The notes beneath the pieces are model-generated. The model did no database searches. It saw only the letters and a program-made list of their open reading frames with translations, and was not told the origin of the DNA. Shown here in pieces: positions 29,023 to 36,866 of a DNA stretch of 64,000 bases (position 1 is its first letter; every line of letters begins with the position of its first letter). Source of the DNA: Shewanella sp. SNU WT4 (GTDB taxonomy: Bacteria > Pseudomonadota > Gammaproteobacteria > Enterobacterales > Shewanellaceae); contig NZ_CP041151.1 of the NCBI RefSeq assembly GCF_006494715.1, positions 1,860,001 to 1,924,000 of the forward strand. Direction: 5' to 3'. The translations under genes and the position numbers were made by a program.

Positions 29023-30039
29023 ATGTCTACTATTAAAGTAATTGGGATCGATTTAGGCAAATCTTCTTTTCATCTTGTTGCTCATGACTATAGCGGTCGA
29101 GAGCAATTTCGAAAGCATTTATCTCGCGCAAAACTTATTGAGTTTTTAGCTCAAACACCCGCAACAATCATAGCCATGGAGTCATGTGGTGGCTCACATT
29201 GGCTCGCTCGAAAGTGCCAGTCTTTTGGGCACGAAGTTAAACTCATTCCTCCGCAGTACGTTAAACCTTACGTTAAAACTAATAAAAATGATTACATCGA
29301 TGCTGATGCAATAGCGGAAGCATCAACACGCCCATCGATGCGCTTTGTTGGTGTTAAAACTGAAACTGCTCAGGTTATCTCAGTGATCCAACGTATTCGT
29401 TCTAGTTACGTAAAAGAGCGTACCGCGTGCATGTCCCGTATTGGAGCTATCTTGCTTGAATTTGGTATGAGCTTCCCTAAAGGGCATAGCAAGATGAAGA
29501 GCCTATTTCAATGGCTTGCTTATAGTAAAGAATCTATTCCTCAGATGTTAATGCAGGAGTTGATTGAGCATCACGAATACTATTTACAGCTTAATGAGCG
29601 TATTGCAGGTCAAGATAACAAGCTGAAACAGCTTGTCGAGCAAAATGAAGATGCTCAACTGCTTAAATCTATCCCAGGTGTGGGAAATTTAACCGCGAGT
29701 CAGTGTTTAGCGGATATCTCCGATGTGGGTCACTTTAAAAATGGACGACAGTTAGCCGCCTGGATAGGGCTTGTCCCACATCAATACTCAACTGGCGGCA
29801 AAACCACGCTTTTGGGGATAAGTAAGCGCGGCAACAAAGCGTTGAGGACGTTATTCATCCATGGTGCACGGTCGATTTTATCAAGGCCAGAGGTTGCAGT
29901 CGCTGTTTTTGGTGAATGGATTTTGGAGTTAAGAGCCAGAAAGCCATTTAACGTAGCGGTTGTCGCTTTGGCGAATAAGTTAGTGCGGATAGCGTGGTCA
30001 GTGTTATCGACCAAGCAAGCATTTGAAGTAAGAGTTTAA
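29023..30039 (+). CDS. IS110-family (IS1111 group) DEDD transposase
   Basis: 338 residues. The N-terminal RuvC-like domain carries IGIDLGKSSFH, Glu in AMESCGG and NKNDYIDADAIAEA (DEDD residues). The C-terminal Transposase_20 domain has SIPGVGNLTA, HFKNGRQLAAWIGLVP and the probable catalytic Ser in HQYSTGGK. Intact frame with a GAGG site before the ATG. Such recombinases act with a structured guide RNA encoded in the element. Confidence 0.9.
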   Translation: MSTIKVIGIDLGKSSFHLVAHDYSGREQFRKHLSRAKLIEFLAQTPATIIAMESCGGSHWLARKCQSFGHEVKLIPPQYVKPYVKTNKNDYIDADAIAEASTRPSMRFVGVKTETAQVISVIQRIRSSYVKERTACMSRIGAILLEFGMSFPKGHSKMKSLFQWLAYSKESIPQMLMQELIEHHEYYLQLNERIAGQDNKLKQLVEQNEDAQLLKSIPGVGNLTASQCLADISDVGHFKNGRQLAAWIGLVPHQYSTGGKTTLLGISKRGNKALRTLFIHGARSILSRPEVAVAVFGEWILELRARKPFNVAVVALANKLVRIAWSVLSTKQAFEVRV

Positions 30040-30249
30040 GCCGAGTTTGCAGATGATAAAAAAGATGGCAGAACGGTCAGACCACTAGATTGAAGACCTG
30101 ACATAAAAAACAGCAACGCAGTATGCTTTGGGCTTTTTGAGGACAATCTAGCGCGGAACTCATCGTGGAGCGGGTGGTAGCACCTAATGAAGACTCCGAA
30201 TACATTAGCGCAAACCAACCTCGTTATCGAAAATATCATTTGCAATAAC
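30040..30249 (+). ncRNA. Candidate guide (bridge/seek) RNA region of the IS1111-type element
   Basis: Non-coding 210 bp between the transposase stop and the right subterminal repeat, where IS1111-group elements encode their guide RNA. GAAGACC at 30092-30098 is complementary to the GGTCTT at the left insertion flank, a short match that could be chance. The structure was not computed. A 69-codon reverse frame here is probably spurious. Confidence 0.4.
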
Positions 30250-30470
30250 GAGACGGACCATACATTTTTTATGCGTTAATGCGGCAAGTTAATGCCGCTG
30301 AATAACAAATGTTACTTAAGTGCGGGGTGAATTAATTGTAGCATATGTTGCGCAAGTGTAAATAATGTAAAATATGTTAAATCAATAAAAATATGTAACT
30401 GCTTGATTTTTAGTGTTTTGTGTTTTTAGTCTTACTTTTTTTGTTAATTAAAATTCGCCATGTAAAAAAA

Positions 30471-30486
30471 CATGATAAATATCACA
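30471..30486 (+). promoter_or_regulatory. CRP-like site upstream of receptor 3
   Basis: CATGATAAATATCACA matches TGTGAT-N4-ATCACA at 10 of 12 positions, centred about 16 bp before the -35 element below. It could also be read as an FNR-like TGAT-N4-ATCA core. Pattern match only. Confidence 0.45.
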
Positions 30487-30494
30487 AAACATGA

Positions 30495-30523
30495 TTGACT
30501 GCGCTCAAATTGTTTAACATTAT
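30495..30523 (+). promoter_or_regulatory. Candidate sigma-70 promoter for receptor 3
   Basis: TTGACT (30495-30500), a 17-bp spacer, then CATTAT (30518-30523). This would start transcription about 80 bp before the receptor ATG. Confidence 0.5.
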
Positions 30524-30607
30524 TCACTCAGCAATTTAATTGTCATACACATAAATATAAAAACAAAGCAGCATTTGACTTGTTCTGGTCAAATATTGGA
30601 GGGATAT

Positions 30608-33229
30608 ATGGTAGCAATGAATTTAACGGCTAAAGCAGTACGCCGCTCATTATTAGTGTTAGCGTCAACGAGCACAGTGTTTACTGGCGTGAGTTATGCT
30701 GCAACTGCAACCGATGCTGAAAAAGTAGAACGCATTGAAGTGACTGGCTCTCGTATTCAACGTGCCGATATGGAAACCGCAAGTCCAGTCACAACCATTG
30801 ATGCAGCAACGATTAAAGCTAGTGGTGCAACATCTATTGATGAAGTTTTACAAAAAATGACCGCCACTGGCGGAGCTATGACTAATCCTGGTGTTAATAA
30901 TGGCTCTAACGGTAATGCTAGCATCAACCTCAGAGGCTTAGGTTCACAGCGAACCTTAGTGTTAGTCAATAGTCGCCGTATGGTTAACTCAGGTACAGGT
31001 GCTGCTTCAACAGTTGATTTGAATACCATTCCTGTCTCTATGATTAAACGCGTTGAAGTACTTAAAGATGGCGCATCAGCTATCTATGGTTCCGATGCCG
31101 TTGCCGGTGTCGTCAATATCATTTTGGTTGATGATTTTGAAGGTTTCGAAATGAACCTGCAAAACGGCATTTCAGGCCAAGGTGATGCCGAGGAAATGAG
31201 CTTTGATATTACGTTAGGCGCAAACTTTGACCGTGGAAATGTGGTCATGGGCATGCAATATATGGATCGCGGTAGTGCTTCTATGTCCGACCGTGGATTT
31301 TCTGAGTGTCCAATATTAGAGCGAAATGCTGCTGGCGGTGGTAGAGAAACCTTTTGTGGTGGTAGTGCTTATAGTGCTTATGGTCATATTTGGGGACCAG
31401 ATGGACGCGATGAACTGCAAGGCGGTGCTGATGGCAGTTGGCATGAGTTTGCTGATGCCGACCGTTACAATTATTCAAGTACCAGTTACCTATATACCCC
31501 TATGCAGCGCTTAAATCTAACTGCTTTAGCTAACTATCAACTGACGGACGACACTAAGTTATTTGCTGAAGGCATGTTTACTAAACGTTGGTCATCGCAA
31601 CAAATGGCACCTCAGCCAATTTGGACAGATACCTTTGAATATAAAGAAGCTATGGGTAATAGCCTATTAGCTCATGGGTACAAGTATGGCGATTCACTTG
31701 ATTATGGTCGCCGCATGACGGATATCGGTAACCGTGAATTTAGCCAGGTTGTTGATACTGCAAGGGTTGTATTAGGTCTTGATGGTGAACTGAATAATGG
31801 CTGGAATTGGGATGCTTCGGTTAACTATGGTCGAAATGACTCAGTCGATCGCTTAGCCAATCTGGTTAATATGGGTAGCATTAATGAAGGTATTGAAAAC
31901 GGCACCTTTAATCCATTGGATCAAAACTCTTGGAGTAGGGAGAGTCTAGGTGGAAGTATCTATACAGAGCTTAACTCTGGTGGTAGCGAGATGTTTATTG
32001 TCTCGGCTAACATTGATGGCGAGCTCATGGAGCTACCAGCGGGTTATTTAGGCTTTGCGGCAGGTATTGAGCACCGAAAAGAAAGTGCGTGGTTTATTCC
32101 AGACTCTTTAACCTCACAAGGTTTGGCTAACGATCCTAAGGTGGAGCCTACTAGTGGTGAATACGATGTGAATGAAGCCTATCTTGAGTTAGCTATTCCG
32201 TTGTTAAGTGATTTACCATTTGCTCAGCAAGTTGATTTAAGTGCAGCGGTTCGTGCTTTTGAATACAGTACCTTTGGTATGGATAGCACTTGGAAGTTAG
32301 GATTAACCTGGCGCTTAGTGGATGACTTGATGTTACGTGGCGTGGCTTCTACAGCCTTCAGAGCCCCCTCTGTTGATGAACTTTATGGTGGTGAATCTCC
32401 ATCCTTCGACAAAGTGGAGCATCCCGTTGGTCAAGAGCAAGCGGAGGTAACGCGTGGTGGTAATCCGAATCTGACACCAGAAGAGGCCGATATCCTGACT
32501 GCTGGTTTTGTATATTCACCCGGTTGGTTTGATGGTTTTTCTATGACCGCCGATTATTACAATATTAAAGTGACTAACTCTATTGCCTTAGTTGATTCAC
32601 AATATATTGTTGATCAGTGTATGGATGCTCAAGGTAACCCAATTAATGGTGCAACCGCATTATGTAAGTCGGCAGATATTAAGATGGGACCTGGAAATCG
32701 GATTATTTTCAATAACCAGTTACAAAACATTGGTGCAGAAAATACCTCAGGTGTGGATATTAACTTAGCCTATACCTTCGAAGCTTTAGGCTTAGATTGG
32801 CGCACAGGCTTAGACACCACAATTTTACTCGAAAACGAGTCGATTATTCTGGATCAAGCAATTGACTACGCGGGTTTTATTACTGCTGGTAACGGCGGTT
32901 TTGCTAAATATAAGAGTAACTTTAGTTTAGGCGTCCAATCTGACGAATGGACTGCAAATTATGAAGCACGCTATATCGATGGCATGGACAGTTATGCGTG
33001 TGTTGCTGATGCCACTAAATGTGTTGCGCCTACTACAGGTTCTGTGATGTACCATGATATTTCGGCAAGTTACTTCTTACCACATGGTTGGAAAGTATCA
33101 GGTGGCGTGAACAACTTGTTTGATAAGGCACCACCTTATTACACGGGTAACAATGATTCAAATACCGATCCATATACCTATGATACTTTAGGTCGTTATT
33201 TTTACCTGCAAGTTAGTCTAAAAATGTAA
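30608..33229 (+). CDS. TonB-dependent outer-membrane receptor 3
   Basis: Third receptor of the same subtype. The signal peptide ends VSYAATA, then VERIEVTGSRIQRADMETASPVTT. The plug has NLRGLGSQRTLVLVNSRR and GASAIYGSDAVAGVVNIIL, and the barrel ends in YFYLQVSLKM. The ATG at 30608 follows GGAGGG at 30598-30603 and gives 873 residues; a TTG start 33 bp upstream is rejected. A terminal Met after LK is less usual than Phe. Unlike receptors 1 and 2, its terminator is intact. The substrate is unknown. Confidence 0.9.
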   Translation: MVAMNLTAKAVRRSLLVLASTSTVFTGVSYAATATDAEKVERIEVTGSRIQRADMETASPVTTIDAATIKASGATSIDEVLQKMTATGGAMTNPGVNNGSNGNASINLRGLGSQRTLVLVNSRRMVNSGTGAASTVDLNTIPVSMIKRVEVLKDGASAIYGSDAVAGVVNIILVDDFEGFEMNLQNGISGQGDAEEMSFDITLGANFDRGNVVMGMQYMDRGSASMSDRGFSECPILERNAAGGGRETFCGGSAYSAYGHIWGPDGRDELQGGADGSWHEFADADRYNYSSTSYLYTPMQRLNLTALANYQLTDDTKLFAEGMFTKRWSSQQMAPQPIWTDTFEYKEAMGNSLLAHGYKYGDSLDYGRRMTDIGNREFSQVVDTARVVLGLDGELNNGWNWDASVNYGRNDSVDRLANLVNMGSINEGIENGTFNPLDQNSWSRESLGGSIYTELNSGGSEMFIVSANIDGELMELPAGYLGFAAGIEHRKESAWFIPDSLTSQGLANDPKVEPTSGEYDVNEAYLELAIPLLSDLPFAQQVDLSAAVRAFEYSTFGMDSTWKLGLTWRLVDDLMLRGVASTAFRAPSVDELYGGESPSFDKVEHPVGQEQAEVTRGGNPNLTPEEADILTAGFVYSPGWFDGFSMTADYYNIKVTNSIALVDSQYIVDQCMDAQGNPINGATALCKSADIKMGPGNRIIFNNQLQNIGAENTSGVDINLAYTFEALGLDWRTGLDTTILLENESIILDQAIDYAGFITAGNGGFAKYKSNFSLGVQSDEWTANYEARYIDGMDSYACVADATKCVAPTTGSVMYHDISASYFLPHGWKVSGGVNNLFDKAPPYYTGNNDSNTDPYTYDTLGRYFYLQVSLKM

Positions 33230-33244
33230 TTTTAATGATTCACT

Positions 33245-33271
33245 AAAAAAGCGCCTACGGGCGCTTTTTTT
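33245..33271 (+). terminator. Bidirectional terminator between receptor 3 and dusC
   Basis: A6-GCGCC-TAC-GGGCGC-T7 hairpin serving both convergent genes. Confidence 0.92.
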
Positions 33272-33327
33272 ATGGCTAAGCTAATTCATCAAACATACGC
33301 ATAAAGTGAATACAGTGAAACACTCGA

Positions 33328-34287
33328 TTATTGCTGCAAGCTGAGCTCGGCTTTTGCCGCCTGTAGACTGGCGACAATCGGGGCGGTTTCTTTATGAGAG
33401 CGTAACTGCCTAAATAACGTATCGGCCTGTGGATATTGGCGATTCAAATACGAAAACCACTGCTTAATTCGAGATGGATAATAACAACTCTTACGACCAT
33501 TAAGCTCACGTTCTGAATACGCCAGCATCAAATCTAAGGTTTGCTCCCAGGTAAATGGGGTATCACCATTTTTAATACAGGCGGCTAAATTGGGGAGCGA
33601 AATGGCGCCGCGTCCAATCATCACGCTTTCACACCCAGTAATGGCTTGGCAGCGCTTGGCATCATCGGCAGACCAAATTTCGCCATTGGCTATCACAGGA
33701 ATTGCTAAGGCTTGGCGCAAATCAGTAATGTATTCCCAATAAGCAGGCGGCTTATAGCCATCCACTTTACTGCGGGCATGTACCGCAAGCTCATTGGCGC
33801 CAGCTTCCGCAATGGCTAATGCATTTTCCATGTATAAACTGCGATCGTTAAACCCCAAACGGATTTTTGCTGTCACCATATGCTCTGGAGGCACAGCATC
33901 GCGCATGGCTTTAACAATGGCATAGAGCTGCTCAGGATATTGCAGTAATACCGCGCCGCCATTGCTTTTATTGACCATTTTCGCCGGACAGCCAAAGTTG
34001 ATATCGACGCCATGGGAGCCAAGCTCTACCGCTTTTACTGCATTTTCAGCAACATACTCAGGATGCTGCCCTAATAACTGCACTCGAACTGGGGTGCCAG
34101 ATGGGGTGAAACCATCATTTTTAAGCTCAGGGCAGAGCCGATAAAAAACCTTATCCGGTAAAATTTGGTCTGTGACACGAATAAACTCTGTCACCATTAA
34201 ATCAAAGGGATTAATGCTGGAAAGTATGTCGCGCATGAGTGCGTCTACTACACCTTCCATAGGTGCCAGAATAACTCGTGTTTTCAT
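33328..34287 (-). CDS. dusC: tRNA-dihydrouridine synthase C
   Basis: FMN enzyme that reduces uridine 16 of tRNA. The start MKTRVILAPMEGVVD, the catalytic Cys in VDINFGCPAKMVN, the HARSKVDGY region and the VMIGRGAISLPNL phosphate-binding loop follow E. coli DusC throughout. I took the ATG at 34287 (319 residues); the longer frame adds 11 residues that are not part of the family. Confidence 0.93.
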   Translation of the reverse strand: MKTRVILAPMEGVVDALMRDILSSINPFDLMVTEFIRVTDQILPDKVFYRLCPELKNDGFTPSGTPVRVQLLGQHPEYVAENAVKAVELGSHGVDINFGCPAKMVNKSNGGAVLLQYPEQLYAIVKAMRDAVPPEHMVTAKIRLGFNDRSLYMENALAIAEAGANELAVHARSKVDGYKPPAYWEYITDLRQALAIPVIANGEIWSADDAKRCQAITGCESVMIGRGAISLPNLAACIKNGDTPFTWEQTLDLMLAYSERELNGRKSCYYPSRIKQWFSYLNRQYPQADTLFRQLRSHKETAPIVASLQAAKAELSLQQ

Positions 34288-34515
34288 AAATGTCTGCGAA
34301 TGATAACGATGGGCGCGCATTTTACCTCAAGGGAAATCATTGGCATAGCCTTGCTTTATTTTGTAACTATGCGATAACAACTGTGGCGGTAACTCGGCGA
34401 AATTCGCGACAATTGATTAACGGTCGAAATTTTTTTTAGCCGCTGTGGGTCTACTAGCTAAGTTCATAGCAAACAGTGCTAATGAATGCCTTTCATCAAT
34501 TACGAGGGAAATTTT

Positions 34516-34914
34516 ATGAATTCAGTTAACAAGACAGCCGTAGCCGTGGCCTTAGGTGCAGTGATTATGTCTGGCGCAGTGAGCCACACTGTAGAAGCGC
34601 AAGCCTTGTTTGGTTTCGAGCAAATGGAAGCGGGTTATCAGTTAGTGGGTGAAGAAGGTAAATGCGGTGAAGGCAAATGCGGCGAAGGTAAAAAAGCTAA
34701 AGAAGGCAAATGCGGAGAAGGTAAAGCCGCTGGCATGAAATCTGGCGAAGGTAAGTGCGGAGAGGGCAAATGTGGCGAAGCTAAAGCGGCCGCAATGAAG
34801 GCGAGTGAGGCTACTAGTGCCGGCGATAAAAAAGCCAAAGAAGGTAAATGTGGTGAAGGTAAGTGCGGCGGTGACAAAAAAGCGAAAGAAGGCAGCTGCG
34901 GCAGCAATCGTTAA
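34516..34914 (+). CDS. HvfA-like copper-RiPP precursor with seven EGKCG motifs
   Basis: 132-residue secreted precursor. It has a Sec signal peptide (about 1-28, ending SHTVEA), a short linker with FGFEQMEAGYQLVG, then a Lys/Gly/Glu-rich region with seven exact EGKCG motifs plus one EGSCG, giving eight cysteines and no other Cys. EGKCG is the motif modified in Haemophilus HvfA, where HvfB converts the Cys into copper-binding oxazolone/thioamide groups. The DUF692 and DUF2063 genes follow directly. The GAGGGA site supports the ATG at 34516 over one at 34486. Copper binding here is inferred. Confidence 0.85.
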   Translation: MNSVNKTAVAVALGAVIMSGAVSHTVEAQALFGFEQMEAGYQLVGEEGKCGEGKCGEGKKAKEGKCGEGKAAGMKSGEGKCGEGKCGEAKAAAMKASEATSAGDKKAKEGKCGEGKCGGDKKAKEGSCGSNR

Positions 34915-34925
34915 TCCACAAAACT

Positions 34926-34954
34926 GAGCCTCTTTTATTGCGTTAAAGAGGCTC
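34926..34954 (+). other. Strong hairpin between precursor and modifying-enzyme genes
   Basis: Perfect 10-bp stem GAGCCTCTTT / AAAGAGGCTC with a 9-nt loop, 11 nt after the precursor stop. A7, not T7, follows, so it is not a standard terminator on either strand. It may stabilise or process the precursor mRNA, so that more peptide than enzyme is made. Confidence 0.7.
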
Positions 34955-35030
34955 AAAAAAAGCAATGTAGCCAGTTAAAACGGCCCGGACAAACTGTCTT
35001 GGTTCGATTAATAAGTGATAAGGATAATTG

Positions 35031-35861
35031 ATGACATCAGCATGCGCAGGATTAGGCTTAAGGCGGGAGATGCTAACTGAGTTTTGCCTGTCATTACCCA
35101 GCGCCATCGATTTCCTTGAGGTAGCACCAGAAAACTGGATGACGCTCGGGGGCAAATTTGGCAAGCAGTTTCGAGCGCTCACTGAACGTCATCGTTTTTT
35201 TTGCCACGGTTTATCTTTATCCGTCGGCGGACCTAGCCCTGTTGATATTGAATTTGTTAAAGGGGTGAAGGCGTTTTTAGACCTGCATAACATCGAGTGT
35301 TATTCCGAGCACTTAAGTTACTGTAGCGGAGCGGGTCATCTTTATGACTTAATGCCAATTCCATTTACCAGTGAAGCGGTAACTCATGTGGCGCAGCGGG
35401 TGAAGCTTATTGAAGATGTGTTGGAGCGGCCCTTAATCTTAGAAAATGTGTCTTTTTACGCAGCACCAGGCGCGCAAATGACTGAGCAAGAGTTTGTATG
35501 CCAGGTGTTAGAAGAGGCCGACTGCGGTTTACTGTTGGATGTTAATAACATCTATGTGAATGCCACTAATCATGGCTATAACGCGCAAGCATTTTTGGCG
35601 GCTATGCCCACCTCACGCATTCGCTACTTACATGTGGCAGGCCATTATCGGCAAGATGCAGATCTCATTATTGATACCCATGGCGCCGATATTAATGCGC
35701 CCGTATGGCAATTATTGGCGCAGTGTTATGCCATACATGGCGTATTTCCGACCTTGTTAGAGCGCGATTTTAATTTACCTGCCACATGTGAATTAGTGGC
35801 GGAAATTGAACATATCAAATTTTTACAGCAACAAGCCTTGAGTCACAGAAGGTCAGCGTAA
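35031..35861 (+). CDS. DUF692 / MNIO-family peptide-modifying oxidase (HvfB-like)
   Basis: TIM-barrel, multi-iron oxidative enzyme (relative of MbnB) expected to modify cysteines of the upstream precursor. Iron-ligand-type residues are visible in FLEVAPENW, CHGLSLS, YSEHLSY, LILENVS, LLLDVNNIYVN, YLHVAGH and IDTHG. 276 residues, normal for the family. ATG 35031 with an AAGGA site is preferred over TTG 35028. Its stop overlaps the next ATG by one base (TAATG), showing coupling to the partner gene. Confidence 0.92.
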   Translation: MTSACAGLGLRREMLTEFCLSLPSAIDFLEVAPENWMTLGGKFGKQFRALTERHRFFCHGLSLSVGGPSPVDIEFVKGVKAFLDLHNIECYSEHLSYCSGAGHLYDLMPIPFTSEAVTHVAQRVKLIEDVLERPLILENVSFYAAPGAQMTEQEFVCQVLEEADCGLLLDVNNIYVNATNHGYNAQAFLAAMPTSRIRYLHVAGHYRQDADLIIDTHGADINAPVWQLLAQCYAIHGVFPTLLERDFNLPATCELVAEIEHIKFLQQQALSHRRSA

Positions 35862-36607
35862 TGGCATTTAAACACATTCAGCAAACCTTTATTGATTATA
35901 TAAAAAATCCGCTGGAGCCTTTGCCTGTGGGCACTGATGCGCGCCACATGCAGGTATACCGCGATTTGTTTTATAACAATATTTATGGCTTTGTTTCCAA
36001 TGCTTTTCCGGTATTAAAAAGCTTATATGGCCCGAATGATTGGGGCAGGGTAGTGGATAAGTTCTTTCAAACCCATGACTGCCAAAGCCCCATATTTGTA
36101 GATATCGCCGGTGAATTTATGCATTTTTTGCAACAGCAAGATGCCAAATATTTACGTTTTCCGTTTGAATTAGAACTTGCCCATTATGAGTGGCAAGAAT
36201 TAGTGGTTGCAGTCGCTAGCAATGAAGATAGTCAAAATGTATTGCAGGCTGATGAATTAGCTCAGTATCCCATGATGCTCGCAGGCTTTACTGCGGTGGT
36301 GAGTTATCAATATCCAGTGCACAAAATTAGCCCAGATTTTTTACCCCAAGCGGTGTCAACGCCTGCCCATAATTTTTGCATTTATCGCGATATTGATGAC
36401 GAAGTGCAGTTTTTGCAACTGACGCCGTTAGCGGCGCAGGCCTTATTTTTATTAAAACAACATAGCTATGATTTGCGCGAGTTGTCCGCAGCAATCACTG
36501 CTCTTTATCCCAATATAGCGAGTGATATCATCTATTCAGGCTTAACGGCGTTATTAACCCCTATCGCTGCTATGGGGATTTTGCGTAAAACTCATGCAGT
36601 TAACTAA
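35861..36607 (+). CDS. DUF2063-domain partner protein (HvfC-like)
   Basis: Likely recognition or delivery partner of the MNIO enzyme. The N-terminal DUF2063 region (about 1-95) contains RHMQVYRDLFYNNIYGFVSNAFPVLKSL and ends FVDIAGEFMHFLQ. The C-terminal half is mixed alpha/beta, with ELELAHYEW in the middle. 248 residues. Translationally coupled to the DUF692 gene. In Haemophilus, HvfC acts with HvfB. No DoxX-type membrane gene (HvfD-like) follows. Confidence 0.9.
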   Translation: MAFKHIQQTFIDYIKNPLEPLPVGTDARHMQVYRDLFYNNIYGFVSNAFPVLKSLYGPNDWGRVVDKFFQTHDCQSPIFVDIAGEFMHFLQQQDAKYLRFPFELELAHYEWQELVVAVASNEDSQNVLQADELAQYPMMLAGFTAVVSYQYPVHKISPDFLPQAVSTPAHNFCIYRDIDDEVQFLQLTPLAAQALFLLKQHSYDLRELSAAITALYPNIASDIIYSGLTALLTPIAAMGILRKTHAVN

Positions 36608-36684
36608 ATATCTGCAACAATGTGATTGTGGTCACGCTTTATTTGTACGCATAATAATGGGGTCTACAACAGAGGATGTTAACA

Positions 36685-36813
36685 ATGCAATCGGAATTCA
36701 AAGATCCATTTAACGCGCTTTATCTGCTGGTGTTTGTATTATTGCTATTACTGCCTACCTTGCCTGCGACCTTGTCTTGGCTTAAAGTGGCCGGCATTAT
36801 TCCTTATTATTAA
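36685..36813 (+). CDS. Small predicted membrane protein (42 aa)
   Basis: The sequence starts MQSEFKDPFNALYLL and has one hydrophobic helix rich in Leu/Val, a Pro-rich break (PTLPATLSW) and a second short hydrophobic stretch to IIPYY. GAGG lies 9 nt before the ATG. It sits 77 bp after the HvfC-like gene and 53 bp before ybaN. I do not recognise a family. It is plausible because of its clear ribosome-binding site and membrane pattern, but its link to the peptide locus is unknown. Confidence 0.55.
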   Translation: MQSEFKDPFNALYLLVFVLLLLLPTLPATLSWLKVAGIIPYY

Positions 36814-36866
36814 TCCTAACTATATTAGGTTGGCCAGATACCGCTCTGGCCTGTGCTGGACGACTC

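Larger units (their letters stand above)
28958..30264 (+). mobile_element. IS1111/IS110-type insertion sequence (~1.3 kb)
   Basis: Subterminal inverted repeats ATGGTCCGCCTC (28964-28975) and GAGACGGACCAT (30250-30261) match at 11 of 12 positions. About 6 nt lie outside the left repeat and 3 nt outside the right one, the asymmetry typical of the IS1111 subgroup. There is no target duplication, also as expected. The ends are placed by restoring GGTCTT joined to T6 and are uncertain by 1-2 nt. One transposase is followed by ~210 bp of non-coding DNA. Confidence 0.8.
27500..30270 (+). terminator. Receptor 2 terminator, split twice by insertions
   Basis: A7-GACCAGTCAATAGCT (27500-27521), GGTCTT (28952-28957) and T6 (30265-30270) join, when both insertions and one duplication are removed, into AAGACCAG-TCAATAG-CTGGTCTT followed by a T-run. 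The IS4 element sits in the loop and the IS1111-type element in the T-tract. Confidence 0.8.
30271..30607. other. Intergenic region upstream of receptor 3
   Basis: About 340 bp, very AT-rich, no gene seen. It holds the CRP-like site and promoter listed separately. The first ~50 bp after the IS contain GCGGCA..TTAATGCCGC, a short GCGGCA/TGCCGC inverted repeat near 30280-30300. Confidence 0.5.

Noticed and set aside
30036..30245. 69-codon reverse frame in the tail of the IS1111-type element
   Set aside because: It lies where the element's guide RNA is expected, has no recognisable domain, and ends at the subterminal repeat.
34397..34407. GCGAAATTCGC palindrome as an operator for the RiPP locus
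   Set aside because: It is short and about 110 bp from the start, with no promoter elements that I could align with it.
34486..34515. Upstream ATG for the EGKCG precursor
   Set aside because: It would add ten residues before a normal signal peptide, and the GAGGGA site sits directly before the inner ATG at 34516.
34638..34965. Two long reverse-strand frames opposite the EGKCG peptide gene
   Set aside because: They arise from the repetitive codon use of the precursor, have low-complexity Pro/Ser/Leu or Phe/Ala products, and lack ribosome-binding sites.
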